Source: Streptomyces sp. NBC_01429 | GTDB lineage: Bacteria; Actinomycetota; Actinomycetes; Streptomycetales; Streptomycetaceae | DNA: 64,000 bases | Assembly: GCF_036231945.1 (NCBI RefSeq) | Contig: NZ_CP109599.1 | Coordinates: forward strand, 2,884,501 to 2,948,500 | Direction: 5' to 3' | Shown: positions 27,098 to 36,347 of the stretch, piece by piece | Position numbering within the stretch: position 1 is the stretch's first letter | Layout: every line of letters begins with the position of its first letter | Translations under genes and position numbers: made by a program | Notes under the pieces: model-generated | Databases searched by the model: none | What the model saw: only the letters and a program-made list of their open reading frames with translations | Told to the model about the DNA's origin: nothing

Positions 27098-27940
27098 GTG
27101 TTCATTGGGATGATCTGCGCGCTGGGTTCCGCCGTGTGCTACGGCACCGCCTCCGTCCTCCAGGCGGTGGCCGCCCGCGCCGCCGAGCCCGGTACCGGGT
27201 CGGGGGTGGATCCGGCGCTGCTGATGCGGGCGGTGCGGCAGTGGCGGTACGTGGTGGGGCTCGGGCTGGACGGGGCGGGGTTCGCCCTCCAGATCGTGGC
27301 GCTGCGCGTGCTGCCGATCTACGCGGTGGGCGCGGCGCTGGCGGCCAGTCTCGCCGTGACGGCGGTGGTGGCGGCGCGCGTGCTGCGCGTACGGCTCAGC
27401 CCGGTCGAGTGGGGCGCGGTCGCGGTGGTCTGCGGCGGCCTCGCGATGCTGGGGCTGGCCTCGGGGACGGAGGGCGGCGGTACGGGGCCGGCCGCGCTGG
27501 GCTGGGCGATGCTGGCGGTCGCGGCCGCCGTGCTGCTGGTCGGCGCGGTCGCGGGGCGGCTGCCGGACCGGCCGCGCGCGCTGGTCCTGGGGCTGGGCGC
27601 GGGGTTCGGGTTCGGGGTGGTGGAGGTCTCGGTGCGGCTCATCGACTCGGCCGACCCCGCCAATCCGGCGCTGTACGCGCTGCTGCTGGGCGGCGGGGCG
27701 GCGTTCCTGCTGCTGACCTCGGCGCTCCAGCGCGGTTCGGTGACGACGGCCACGGCGGGGATGGTCCTCGGCGAGACGATCGGCCCGGCGCTGGTGGGCG
27801 TGGTGTGGCTGGGCGACCGCACCCGCGGCGGGCTGGAGTGGCTGGCGGTGGCGGGGTTCGCGGTCGCGGTGGCGGGGGCGCTGACGCTGGCCAGGTTCGG
27901 CGAACCGCCGGTGGCGGAGGCGGCAGCGGACGCCCCGTGA
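27098..27940 (+). CDS. DMT-superfamily (EamA-like) permease
   Basis: A 280-residue integral membrane protein with about nine to ten hydrophobic helices, very rich in Ala, Gly, Val and Leu. The first helix FIGMICALGSAVCYGTASVL and the internal duplication (GLAMLGL and VVWLGDRT repeats) are typical of drug/metabolite transporters. GTG 27098 has no ribosome site, but TAGAGT lies 8 bp upstream, consistent with a leaderless mRNA. Substrate unknown. Confidence 0.85.
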   Translation: MFIGMICALGSAVCYGTASVLQAVAARAAEPGTGSGVDPALLMRAVRQWRYVVGLGLDGAGFALQIVALRVLPIYAVGAALAASLAVTAVVAARVLRVRLSPVEWGAVAVVCGGLAMLGLASGTEGGGTGPAALGWAMLAVAAAVLLVGAVAGRLPDRPRALVLGLGAGFGFGVVEVSVRLIDSADPANPALYALLLGGGAAFLLLTSALQRGSVTTATAGMVLGETIGPALVGVVWLGDRTRGGLEWLAVAGFAVAVAGALTLARFGEPPVAEAAADAP

Positions 27941-28014
27941 CGGATACGCCGTTACGGGGCGCCCTGGCGGCCTCTGACGGGCTCCGCCCGCTACAGGCCG
28001 CGGCCGGGGGGCCC

Positions 28015-28398
28015 TCAGCTTCCGCCGTACGGCCTGGTGATCGCTTCCAGCGCGTGACCGGACGGGTCGAGGAAGTAGACCCCGCGCCCGCCGTCATGGT
28101 GGTTGATCTCGCCGGGGTGCTTCTGGTGCGGATCGGCCCAGTAGTCGAGCCCGGCCTCCTGGATCCGCCCGAAGATCCCGTCGAACTCCGCCTCGGTGAC
28201 CAGGAAGGCGTAGTGCTGCATGGTGATCGACTCGGCCGGGATGGTCGCGTAGTCGAGGGTGACGCCGTTGCTCACCACGACGGGGACGAACGGCCCCATC
28301 TCCCGGCCGACTTCGAGATCCATGATGTGCGCGAGGAAGGCCGCGGATTCGTGCTTGTCCCGGGAGTGGACGATGGTGTGGTTCAGCTGAACGGACAT
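28015..28398 (-). CDS. VOC-family (glyoxalase/dioxygenase-like) protein
   Basis: A 127-residue single vicinal-oxygen-chelate protein. N-terminal LNHTIVHSRDKHESAAFLAH and the C-terminal GVYFLDPSGHALEAITRPYG are typical. Possible metal ligands are the His of LNHTIV, the His of MQHYAF and the Glu of HALEAI. The ATG has GGAGG eleven bases upstream. It stands between the DMT permease and the MocR regulator. The substrate cannot be predicted. Confidence 0.85.
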   Translation of the reverse strand: MSVQLNHTIVHSRDKHESAAFLAHIMDLEVGREMGPFVPVVVSNGVTLDYATIPAESITMQHYAFLVTEAEFDGIFGRIQEAGLDYWADPHQKHPGEINHHDGGRGVYFLDPSGHALEAITRPYGGS

Positions 28399-28508
28399 GG
28401 GTGGATTGCCTCCGTAGGGCAGTCTCACGGGCACCTCCATGCCTCACCCGAACGGTGACCGACACGCGATGCCGTACAAGACAGCCTAGAACGGACGCGC
28501 TCCCGCTG

Positions 28509-29945
28509 TCACGCGGGCAGCACCCGGCGCAGCGCCTCCAGCGCGCCCGCCCACGCGCTGTCGGACGGCGTCCCGTACCCCACCACCAGCGCGTCGGGGC
28601 CGGGCGGCGCCGACGGGTGCCGGAAGCAGGACAGGCCCTCCAGCGCCAGCCCCTGGTCCCGGGCCGCGGCGAGCGTCGGACGCTCCGTGCCGGGCGGGAG
28701 CTGGACGACCGCGTGCAGTCCGGCCGCGATGCCGGTGACGCGGATCCCGGGGGCCGCGTCCGCGAGGGCGGCGGCCAGTTGGTCGCGGCGGCGCCGGTAG
28801 CGCCCGCGCATGGCGCGGACCTGCCGGTCGTACGCGCCCGAGGCGATGAACTCCGCCAGCGTCAGCTGGTCCGGCGTGCCCGGCACCCGGTCCACCTCGC
28901 CCTTCGCCGCCGCCACCTCCGCCACCAGCCGCTCCGGCAGCACCATCCACGCGAGCCGCAGGCCGGGCGCCAGGGACTTGCTCGCCGTGCCCAGGTACAC
29001 CACGCGCTCGGGGTCGAGTCCCTGGAGAGCGCCCACGGGCTGCCGGTCGAAACGGAACTCCCCGTCGTAGTCGTCCTCCAGGACCAGCCCGTCCGTGGCG
29101 CGCGCCCAGTCGACGGCCGCCGCCCGGCGTTCGGGGTGCAGGGCGCCGCCGAGGGGGAACTGGTGCGCGGGGGTGAGCAGTACGGCTCCCGCGCCGCCGG
29201 ATCGCCCCGTACCGCCCGGCCCCGCCAGTTCGTCCGTACGGGTGCCGCGCGCGTCCAGCGCGAGCGCGGGCGTGCGCAGTCCGGCCTCGGCGAGCAGCGC
29301 GCGGTGCGCGGGGAGCCCGTACGCGTCGACGGCCACCTCCCGCACCCTGCGTGCCCTGAGCACCTTCCCCAGCAGGGCCAGGCCGTGGACGAAGCCCGCG
29401 CAGACCACGATCCGCTCGGGCGACGCGTGCACCCCGCGCGCCCGGGCCAGGTAGCCGGCGAGGGCGGTACGCAGTTCGATCCGGCCGCGCGCCTCGCCGT
29501 ACCCGTACCCGAAGGCGTCGTTCGGCGCGGCGGTCAGCGCGCGGCGGGCGGCCCTGCTCCACTCCTGGCGGGGGAACGAGGCGAGGTCCGGGGTGCCGGG
29601 CAGCAGGCTGTACGAGGGCCGCCCGCGCGGGTCGGGCGCCGTGGCGCTCACGGCCGCGGCCCGCCGGGGCGCGGCCCGCGCCGCGACCCGCGTCCCCGAC
29701 CCCTGGCGGGCGGTGAGCCAGCCCTCGGCGACGAGTTCGGCGTAGGCGGTCGCCACGGTGTTGCGGGCGATGCCCAGATCGGCGGCGAGGGTACGGGAGG
29801 ACGGCAGCCGGGTCCCGGGCGCGAGCCGCCCGCCCCGCACGGCCTCGCGCAGCGCGTCCATGAGCCCGGCGCGCAGGCCCGAGCCGCCCGGATCGAGGTG
29901 CAGGTCCACCTCGCCGACACGCGTATTGGCCCAGGAATCTGTCAT
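28509..29945 (-). CDS. MocR-type regulator (GntR HTH fused to aminotransferase-like domain)
   Basis: A 478-residue MocR/PdxR-type protein. The GntR winged helix is LREAVRGGRLAPGTRLPSSR, then LAADLGIARNTVATAYAEL, and the fold type I PLP domain carries the lysine Lys323 in LGTASKSLAPGLRLAW. Such regulators bind PLP as effector and usually control the divergent gene, here the AhpD-like gene 47 bp away. The spacer contains ATGGACCAT and TGCCATTGG-type elements that could be its operator. PLP binding is expected from the intact lysine; the physiological signal is unknown. Confidence 0.92.
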   Translation of the reverse strand: MTDSWANTRVGEVDLHLDPGGSGLRAGLMDALREAVRGGRLAPGTRLPSSRTLAADLGIARNTVATAYAELVAEGWLTARQGSGTRVAARAAPRRAAAVSATAPDPRGRPSYSLLPGTPDLASFPRQEWSRAARRALTAAPNDAFGYGYGEARGRIELRTALAGYLARARGVHASPERIVVCAGFVHGLALLGKVLRARRVREVAVDAYGLPAHRALLAEAGLRTPALALDARGTRTDELAGPGGTGRSGGAGAVLLTPAHQFPLGGALHPERRAAAVDWARATDGLVLEDDYDGEFRFDRQPVGALQGLDPERVVYLGTASKSLAPGLRLAWMVLPERLVAEVAAAKGEVDRVPGTPDQLTLAEFIASGAYDRQVRAMRGRYRRRRDQLAAALADAAPGIRVTGIAAGLHAVVQLPPGTERPTLAAARDQGLALEGLSCFRHPSAPPGPDALVVGYGTPSDSAWAGALEALRRVLPA

Positions 29946-29992
29946 GGAAATGGACCATACCCCTGTGCCATTGGGCGCGTACCTTCGAACGT

Positions 29993-30481
29993 ATGACGAA
30001 CGAATACGCAGCCCCGCACACCCCCCGTCTGGAGTGGGCGAAGTCCTCCCCCGAGGTCTACAAGGCGATGGTCCAGCTCGACCGGGCGGCCCGGGAGGGC
30101 CTCGATCCGGTACTGCTCGAACTGGTCAAGATCCGCGCCTCGCAGCTCAACCACTGCGCGTACTGCCTCGACATGCACACGAAGGACGCCCTCGCGGCCG
30201 GCGAGACGGTGCAGCGCGTCGTGCAGCTCAGCGCCTGGGAGGAGTCCCGGCACTTCTACACGCCGAGGGAGATCGCGGCGATCGAACTGACCGAGGCGGT
30301 CACCGTACTGACCGACGGTTTCGTGCCGGACGAGGTGTACGAGCGGGCCGCGAAGGTCTTCGACGAGACGGAGCTGGCCCGGCTGATCGCCGCGATCACG
30401 GTGATCAACGCGTGGAACCGCTTCGCGGTGACGACGCGGATGGTCCCGGGCGCCTACACGCCGGGGCAGTTCACGCACTGA
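29993..30481 (+). CDS. AhpD/carboxymuconolactone decarboxylase-family protein
   Basis: A 162-residue AhpD-like protein with the redox motif NHCAYCLDMHTKDA (Cys55, Cys58, His62), typical of alkylhydroperoxidase-like members. The C-terminal NAWNRFAVTTRMVPG is also conserved. It is probably a small peroxidase or related redox enzyme in the cytoplasm. It is transcribed divergently from the MocR regulator, which very likely controls it. Confidence 0.9.
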   Translation: MTNEYAAPHTPRLEWAKSSPEVYKAMVQLDRAAREGLDPVLLELVKIRASQLNHCAYCLDMHTKDALAAGETVQRVVQLSAWEESRHFYTPREIAAIELTEAVTVLTDGFVPDEVYERAAKVFDETELARLIAAITVINAWNRFAVTTRMVPGAYTPGQFTH

Positions 30482-30492
30482 CGGCGCGCGGA

Positions 30493-30512
30493 GCGGGGCA
30501 GTGGTGCCCCGC
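30493..30512. terminator. Bidirectional hairpin between the AhpD gene and the betaine operon
   Basis: GCGGGGCA-GTGG-TGCCCCGC, an 8-bp perfect stem with a 4-nt loop, lies between two convergent genes. Confidence 0.7.
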
Positions 30513-30530
30513 CCCACCCACCCCCGGCGC

Positions 30531-31496
30531 CTACTTCTCCGGCAGCCACTTCCGCCACGTCGGCCCGTTCGCCTCGACCCACTTCTTCGCCGCCGCCTCC
30601 GGGGACATCTTCTGGTCGGCGATCATCATGGCGACCTCGTCCTGCTGCTCCGTCGTCCAGGCGAAGTTCTTCAGCAGCGCCGCCGCGCCGCCGTCCTCGC
30701 GGGCGAAGTCGGCGTTCAGGAACTTCTGGAGCGGGGTGTGCGGGTAGGCGCAGGCGACCTTCTTCGCGTCCGCGTCGCAGCCCTCCTTGTAGGCGGGGAG
30801 CTTGACCTCCGTCATGGGGACCTTCTGGAAGAGCCACTGCGGCTTGTACCAGTAGCTCAGGAAGGGCTTCTTCTCCTTGGCGAACTGCTTGATCTGGGTG
30901 ATCTGCGCCGCCTCGGACCCCGAGAAGACCACCTGGTAGTCCAGCTTCAGGTTCTTCACCAGCGCCTTGTCGTTCGTCACGTACGACGGCGAGCCGTCGA
31001 GCAGCTGGCCCTTGCCGCCGCTCTCCGGGGTGCGGAGCTGGTCCGCGTACTTGTTGAGGTTGCGCCAGTCGGTGACGTCGGGGTGCTGCTTCGCGAAGTA
31101 CGTCGGGACGAACCAGCCGATGTGGCCGGTGACCCCGAGGTCGCCGCCTGGCGTGATCGTCTTCTTGTCGGTGACGTACCGCTCCTCCTGGTCGGGGTGG
31201 CCCCAGTCCTCCAGGATGGCGTCGACCCGGCCCTGGCTGAGGGCGTCCCAGGCGGGGACCTCGTCGATCTGGACCGTGTCGACGTGGTAGCCGAGTTCGT
31301 GTTCGAGCAGGTACGTCGCCACCGCCACATTGGCCTGGGCGCCGACCCAGGACTGTACGGAGAGGGTGACGGTCTTCGAGCCGCCCGCGTTGGCGTACGG
31401 GGACGCCTGCTTGGTCATGTCGGCCGCGCCGCAGCCGGTGAGGGCGAGGAGCGCGCCCGCCGAGGCGAGGGCGGCGATCTTCCTGTGGGTACGCAT
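30531..31496 (-). CDS. Glycine betaine/proline ABC transporter substrate-binding lipoprotein
   Basis: A 321-residue lipoprotein. The signal sequence ends at lipobox LTGC (Cys22). The OpuAC/ProX-type domain follows: VQSWVGAQANVAVATYLLE, ILEDWGHPDQ and LSYWYKPQWLFQKV. The Trp-rich segments are consistent with the aromatic cage that binds quaternary ammonium groups. It is the last gene of the betB-betA-ATPase-permease-binding protein operon, one base after the permease gene. It captures glycine betaine or a related osmolyte outside the membrane. Confidence 0.92.
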   Translation of the reverse strand: MRTHRKIAALASAGALLALTGCGAADMTKQASPYANAGGSKTVTLSVQSWVGAQANVAVATYLLEHELGYHVDTVQIDEVPAWDALSQGRVDAILEDWGHPDQEERYVTDKKTITPGGDLGVTGHIGWFVPTYFAKQHPDVTDWRNLNKYADQLRTPESGGKGQLLDGSPSYVTNDKALVKNLKLDYQVVFSGSEAAQITQIKQFAKEKKPFLSYWYKPQWLFQKVPMTEVKLPAYKEGCDADAKKVACAYPHTPLQKFLNADFAREDGGAAALLKNFAWTTEQQDEVAMMIADQKMSPEAAAKKWVEANGPTWRKWLPEK

Positions 31497-31497
31497 G

Positions 31498-33465
31498 TCA
31501 GGCGCCCTTCCGTCGTTTCGTCGGCTGCGTCACCCGGTCGAGCATCAGCCCCAGGCAGACGATCGCGGCGCCCGCGACCAGACCGGTCGCCAGGTCGCCC
31601 TGGGCCAGACCGAAGACCACGTCGTAACCGAGCGCTCCCCCGCCGACCAGACCGCCGATGATGACGACGGCGAGTACGAGGACGACGCCCTGGTTCAGCG
31701 CCAGCCGCAGCGCGGGCGCCGCGAGGGGCAGTTGGACCTGACGCAGCTGCTGGCCGCCGGTCGCGCCGAGCGAGCGGGCCGACTCCAGCGCGGCCGGGTC
31801 GACCTGCCGCAGCCCCTGTGTGGTGATGCGGACGACGGCGGGCAGCGCGTACACCACGGCGGCGGCGACCGCCGGGGCGCGGCCCACGCCGAACAGGGCG
31901 ACGACGGGGATCAGATAGACGAACTGCGGGAGCGTCTGGAACACGTCCAGCACCGGCCTGAGCAGCGCCTCGACCCGGGAGCTGCGGGCGGCGGCGATCC
32001 CGGCCGCGAAGCCGATGACCAGGGTGACGGCCACGGCGGCCAGCACCTGGGACAGCGTGTCGAGCGAGGGCTTCCACACGCCGAGGACGCCGATCGCCGC
32101 CATCGCGAGCACGGCGGTCAGCGCGGTCTGCCAGGTGCCGATGAGCAGCGCGAGCGCGGCGACGACCAGCAGGAGGGTCCACCAGGGCAGCGCCTGGAGG
32201 CCGCCGCGCAGCGGGTCGAGGACCCAGGTGGTGAAGTGCCCGGCCCAGTCGGCGGTGCCGCCGACGACGGGGACTCCGGAGTAGAGGTGGTCGGTCATCC
32301 AGTCGACGACGCGGTTCACCGGTTCGGCGATGGCCACGGTCCCGCCGGACGGCCACTCCAGCCGGTCCGCGAGGCGTCCGGCGACGGCGACGAGCGCGAC
32401 GCCCAGCGCGACGAGGGACCAGCCGCGCCATCCCGTACGGAAGCGGGGCTGGTCCGTGCGGTCGAGGCCGGAGCCGGCCGCGTTGGTCGTACGGTCCAGC
32501 ACCACGGCGAGCAGCACGATCGGCAGCCCGGCCGCCAGCGCCGCGCCGACGTCGACCGAGGCCAGCGCCTGGTAGACGCGGTCGCCGAGGCCGCCGGCGC
32601 CGATCACGGACGCGATGACGGCCATGGAGAGCGCCATCATGATCGTCTGGTTGAGGCCGAGCAGCAGCCGCTTGCGGGCGAGCGGCAGCCGGGCCGTCAG
32701 CAGCCGTTGCCGCGCGGTCGCGCCGAGCGAGGAGACGGCCTCCATCACACCGCTGTCGGCCTCGCGCAGGCCGAGCGCGGTGAGGCGGGCCATGGGCGGA
32801 GCCGCGTACACGACGGTCGCCAGGACCGCCGCCGGGACGCCGATGCCGAAGATCAGCACCACGGGGAGCAGATAGGCGAAGGCGGGCAGCACCTGCATGG
32901 TGTCGAGCAGCGGGCGCGTCATCCGGTAGAGCCGGTCGGAGAGCCCGGCCGCGAGCCCGAGCAGCGCGCCGAGCACCACGGAGGCGGTCACGGCGACCAC
33001 CATCAGCGCGAGCGTCTGCATGGTCGGCACCCACATGCCGAGCCCGCCGCACAGGGCGAAGGCGACGGCCGTCGCGAGCGCCAGCCGTACGCCGGCGACC
33101 CGCCAGGCGATCAGCCCGGCCGCCGCCGTGACGCCCGCCCAGCCGACGGCGAGCAGCAGCAGGTACACGCCGCGCACGGAGAGCACGACGGCGTTGCTGA
33201 TGTGGCCGAAGAAGTAGAGGAAGAGGGGGTGGTGGTCGCGGTTGTCGATGATCCAGTCGCTGGCGCCGCCGAGCGGGCCGGAGAGGTCGACGGTGAGGGC
33301 GTCGGGCCAGGCGGTCGAGCCGGACCAGCGGGTGAGGGCGAGCGGGACGAGGACGGCGGCGAAGACGGCGAACGGCAGCAGCTTGCCGATGACCGTACGG
33401 TTCCTGAGCAGGGCGGACGGGCCGCCGCGCCCGAGGGATCCGGCGGCGGGGGAGGCGGTGGTCAT
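31498..33465 (-). CDS. Glycine betaine ABC transporter permease, two fused permease domains
   Basis: A 655-residue membrane protein made of two tandem ProW-type permease domains. Each has its own coupling loop: [19 protein letters not shown] in the first half and [19 protein letters not shown] in the second. A non-homologous segment (about 330-400) joins them. Normally two separate subunits form the pore; here one chain supplies both. It overlaps the ATPase gene by 4 bp. The fusion is seen in other actinobacteria, from memory. Confidence 0.92.
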   Translation of the reverse strand: MTTASPAAGSLGRGGPSALLRNRTVIGKLLPFAVFAAVLVPLALTRWSGSTAWPDALTVDLSGPLGGASDWIIDNRDHHPLFLYFFGHISNAVVLSVRGVYLLLLAVGWAGVTAAAGLIAWRVAGVRLALATAVAFALCGGLGMWVPTMQTLALMVVAVTASVVLGALLGLAAGLSDRLYRMTRPLLDTMQVLPAFAYLLPVVLIFGIGVPAAVLATVVYAAPPMARLTALGLREADSGVMEAVSSLGATARQRLLTARLPLARKRLLLGLNQTIMMALSMAVIASVIGAGGLGDRVYQALASVDVGAALAAGLPIVLLAVVLDRTTNAAGSGLDRTDQPRFRTGWRGWSLVALGVALVAVAGRLADRLEWPSGGTVAIAEPVNRVVDWMTDHLYSGVPVVGGTADWAGHFTTWVLDPLRGGLQALPWWTLLLVVAALALLIGTWQTALTAVLAMAAIGVLGVWKPSLDTLSQVLAAVAVTLVIGFAAGIAAARSSRVEALLRPVLDVFQTLPQFVYLIPVVALFGVGRAPAVAAAVVYALPAVVRITTQGLRQVDPAALESARSLGATGGQQLRQVQLPLAAPALRLALNQGVVLVLAVVIIGGLVGGGALGYDVVFGLAQGDLATGLVAGAAIVCLGLMLDRVTQPTKRRKGA

Positions 33466-34733
33466 CGCAGCGCGGCCGCCTCTCCGGAAGCGGCATCGGG
33501 TGCGGCATCGGGCGCGGCATCGGGCGCGGCATCGGACTCGGGCGCCACATCGGTCCCCGCCCCGGACCCGGTCCCGGCGTCCGTCCCGAGCGGCTCGGTC
33601 GTCCCCGCGACCACGCCGAGCAGCCCCTCCCGGTCCACGACCCCGAGCAGCCTGCCCCGGTCCATCACGCGCGCCGCCGGGTCGCCCGAGCGCGCGACGG
33701 CCTCGATCGCCTCGGATACGGTCGCGGACGGCCCCAGCGCGGGCCCGGAGTCGTTGTCGCCCGGCTCGGGGGCGCGCATCGCGGCGCCCACCGTGATCAC
33801 CTGCTCGCGCGGCACGTCACGGACGAAGTCGCGTACGTACGCGTCGGCCGGCCGGCCGACGATCTCCTCGGGCGTGCCGAGCTGGACAATCCGGCCGTCG
33901 CGCATCAGCGCGATGCGGTCGCCGAGGCGCAGCGCCTCGTTGAGGTCGTGGGTGATGAAGACCATCGTGCGCTGCTCCTCGCGGTGCAGCCGGATGACCT
34001 CCTCCTGCATCTCGCGCCGGATCAGCGGGTCGAGGGCGCTGAACGGCTCGTCGAACAGCAGGACCTGGGGATCCACCGCGAGCGCGCGGGCCAGGCCGAC
34101 GCGCTGCTGCTGGCCGCCGGAGAGCTGCCCGGGTTTGCGGTCCTCCAGCCCTTCGAGGCCGACCTTGACGACGACCTCGGCGGCCTTCTCGCGGCGTTCG
34201 GCGCGGCCCATCCCCTGGATCTCCAGGCCGTAAGCGACGTTGTCGAGCACGGAGCGGTGCGGCAGCAGGCCGAAGTGCTGGAAGACCATGGCGGCGCGGT
34301 GGCGGCGCAGTTCGCGCAGCCGGGTCCGGTCCATCGCCAGGACGTCCTCGCCGTCGATGGCGAGCGAGCCGGAGGTCGGCTCGATGAGCCGGGTCAGACA
34401 GCGCACGAGCGTGGACTTGCCGGAGCCCGACAGGCCCATGACGACGAAGACCTCGCCCTTGCGGACGTCGAAGGAGACGTCCCGTACGGCAGCGGTGCAG
34501 CCGGTGCGTTCACGCAGCTCGGCGGGGGTGAGCGCGGCGAGTTCGGGGTCGGCGGGGACGCGTTCGGCCTTGGGGCCGAAGACCTTCCACAGGTCGCGTA
34601 CGGCGAAGACCGGCGGCCGCTCCGAGACCTCGGACTCGGTGCCGGGCGGGGTGAGGTCCTGGTCGGCGACGACGGCGCTCCTGCCCGTGCCCGCCGTGTC
34701 CGTCGTGCCCGTACCGCTGGTGGTCTCGCTCAT
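33462..34733 (-). CDS. Glycine betaine ABC transporter ATP-binding protein with CBS domain
   Basis: A 423-residue ProV/OpuAA-type ATPase. The N-terminal 40 residues are Thr/Gly-rich. Walker A is GLSGSGKST (100-108), the signature is LSGGQQQR, Walker B is [12 protein letters not shown], and the H-loop is [12 protein letters not shown] single CBS-like segment follows (about 330-375), the part that senses ionic strength in OpuA. The tail is an Ala-Pro-Asp repeat encoded by tandem 12-mers (about 33490-33540). The ATG overlaps the betA stop (ATGA). Confidence 0.93.
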   Translation of the reverse strand: MSETTSGTGTTDTAGTGRSAVVADQDLTPPGTESEVSERPPVFAVRDLWKVFGPKAERVPADPELAALTPAELRERTGCTAAVRDVSFDVRKGEVFVVMGLSGSGKSTLVRCLTRLIEPTSGSLAIDGEDVLAMDRTRLRELRRHRAAMVFQHFGLLPHRSVLDNVAYGLEIQGMGRAERREKAAEVVVKVGLEGLEDRKPGQLSGGQQQRVGLARALAVDPQVLLFDEPFSALDPLIRREMQEEVIRLHREEQRTMVFITHDLNEALRLGDRIALMRDGRIVQLGTPEEIVGRPADAYVRDFVRDVPREQVITVGAAMRAPEPGDNDSGPALGPSATVSEAIEAVARSGDPAARVMDRGRLLGVVDREGLLGVVAGTTEPLGTDAGTGSGAGTDVAPESDAAPDAAPDAAPDAASGEAAALR

Positions 34734-36289
34734 CGGTTCAGCCCTTCCTCGTCGGTGGTGGCTCCCGTGAGCAGTTCCGCGCACTTCTCCCCGACCATCA
34801 GGACGCCGATCATGGGGTTGACCGCGGGCATCGTCGGGAAGACGGAGGCGTCGGCGATCCGGACGCCTTCGAGCCCACGGATCCGCAGCTCCGGGTCCAC
34901 GACGGCCTGTTCGTCGGTGGCCGCGCCCATCCGGCAGGTGCCCGCCGGATGGTAGACGGTGTGCGCGCACTTACGGGCGTACTCGCTCAGCTCCTCGTCG
35001 GAGGTGATCTCCGGCCCGGGGGCGACCTCCCGCTTCAGCCAGTGCGCCAGCGGCTCGGCCGCGGCGACCCGGCGGGCGATCCGGATGCCGTCCACGAGGG
35101 TGCGGCCGTCGTAGTCGTCCTCGTCGGTGAAGTAACGGAAGTCCAGGGCCGGTTTGACCTCGGGGTCGGCGCTCGTGAGGTAGAGCCGGCCGCGGCTGCG
35201 CGGCTTGGGGATGTTCGGGGTCATGGACACGCCGTGCTCGGGGCGCTCGTACCCCAGTCGCTCCGGGTTGTCGGTGAAGGGGATCTGGTAGAAGTGGAAC
35301 ATCAGGTCGGGTCCCTCTGCGGCCGGATCGCGCCGGACGAACAGACCCGCGTCGGAGTCCATCGCGGAGTTCTCCGGTATGGGTCCGTCGGTCTCCCAGA
35401 CGATCACCGACTCGGGGTGGTCGAGCAGGTTCTCGCCGACGCCGGGCAGATCGTGGACGACCGGTATGCCGAGCTTCTCCAGGTCGGCGCGGGGGCCGAT
35501 GCCGGAGTGCAGCAGCAGCCGGGGCGTGTCGACGGCTCCGGCGCAGACGAGGACCTCGTGGCGGGCCTCGATCAGCCGCTCCTCGCCGTCCGCCGTCCGT
35601 ACCCGTACGCCGGTGGCGCGGGTGCCGTCCAGCTCCAGCCGGTAGGCCCAGGTCTCCAGCAGCAGATGGAGGTTGGGGCGGTCGAGGAAGGGGTGGAGAT
35701 AGGCGACGGAGGCGGAGGAGCGCTTGTTGTTCTCCGGGTGGTACGCGAGGTCGAAGAAGCCCGCGCCCTCGTGGAAGGGCTTCCGGTTGAAGCCCTCGAC
35801 GCGCGGGACGCCCAGCACGTCCCGCGCCGCTTCGACGAAGTCGCGGGCGATGGCGTTGCGGTCCCGCTCGTCGACCGGCACGACGTTGTTGCGCAGCCGC
35901 CCGAAGTACGGATCCATCGCGGCGGCGTCCCAGCCCTCGGCCCCGGCGGCGGCCCACTCGTCCCAGTCGGACGGCAGCGGCTTGAACGCGATGAGCGTGT
36001 TGTGCGAGGAGCAGCCGCCGAGCACCCGGGCCCGGCTGTGCCGGATGTGCGAGTTGCCGCGCGGCTGCTCGGTGGTCGGGTAGTCGTAGTCCAGCTCACC
36101 GCCGAGCAGCCCCATCCAGCGGCGCAGGGTCAGCACGTCCGGACGGTCGACGTCGGAGGGCCCGCCCTCGATGACGGCGACGCTGATGTCCGGATTCTCG
36201 GTGAGCCGGGAGGCGATCACCGATCCGGCGGTGCCGCCCCCGATGACGACGTAGTCGTACGCGGCGCCGTAGTCGGCCGTGGATGCCAT
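34730..36289 (-). CDS. betA: GMC oxidoreductase, choline dehydrogenase type
   Basis: A 519-residue FAD enzyme. The Rossmann motif is [17 protein letters not shown], the GMC signature is near [14 protein letters not shown], and the C-terminal [13 protein letters not shown] holds the active-site His. The most natural role is oxidation of choline to betaine aldehyde, since an aldehyde dehydrogenase lies just upstream and a glycine betaine importer follows in the same operon. It is linked to the ATPase gene by a 4-bp overlap. Confidence 0.87.
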   Translation of the reverse strand: MASTADYGAAYDYVVIGGGTAGSVIASRLTENPDISVAVIEGGPSDVDRPDVLTLRRWMGLLGGELDYDYPTTEQPRGNSHIRHSRARVLGGCSSHNTLIAFKPLPSDWDEWAAAGAEGWDAAAMDPYFGRLRNNVVPVDERDRNAIARDFVEAARDVLGVPRVEGFNRKPFHEGAGFFDLAYHPENNKRSSASVAYLHPFLDRPNLHLLLETWAYRLELDGTRATGVRVRTADGEERLIEARHEVLVCAGAVDTPRLLLHSGIGPRADLEKLGIPVVHDLPGVGENLLDHPESVIVWETDGPIPENSAMDSDAGLFVRRDPAAEGPDLMFHFYQIPFTDNPERLGYERPEHGVSMTPNIPKPRSRGRLYLTSADPEVKPALDFRYFTDEDDYDGRTLVDGIRIARRVAAAEPLAHWLKREVAPGPEITSDEELSEYARKCAHTVYHPAGTCRMGAATDEQAVVDPELRIRGLEGVRIADASVFPTMPAVNPMIGVLMVGEKCAELLTGATTDEEGLNR

Positions 36290-36347
36290 GCGCGTTCTGC
36301 TCCTCTGCTGTGCGGGAGTGGGGGGGTACGTTCCGTGCCGCCGCGGG

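Noticed and set aside
31330..34233. A 967-codon open frame on the plus strand
   Set aside because: It is a mirror of the betaine transporter genes, with Arg/Gly/Gln/His-biased composition and no recognisable domain or ribosome site.
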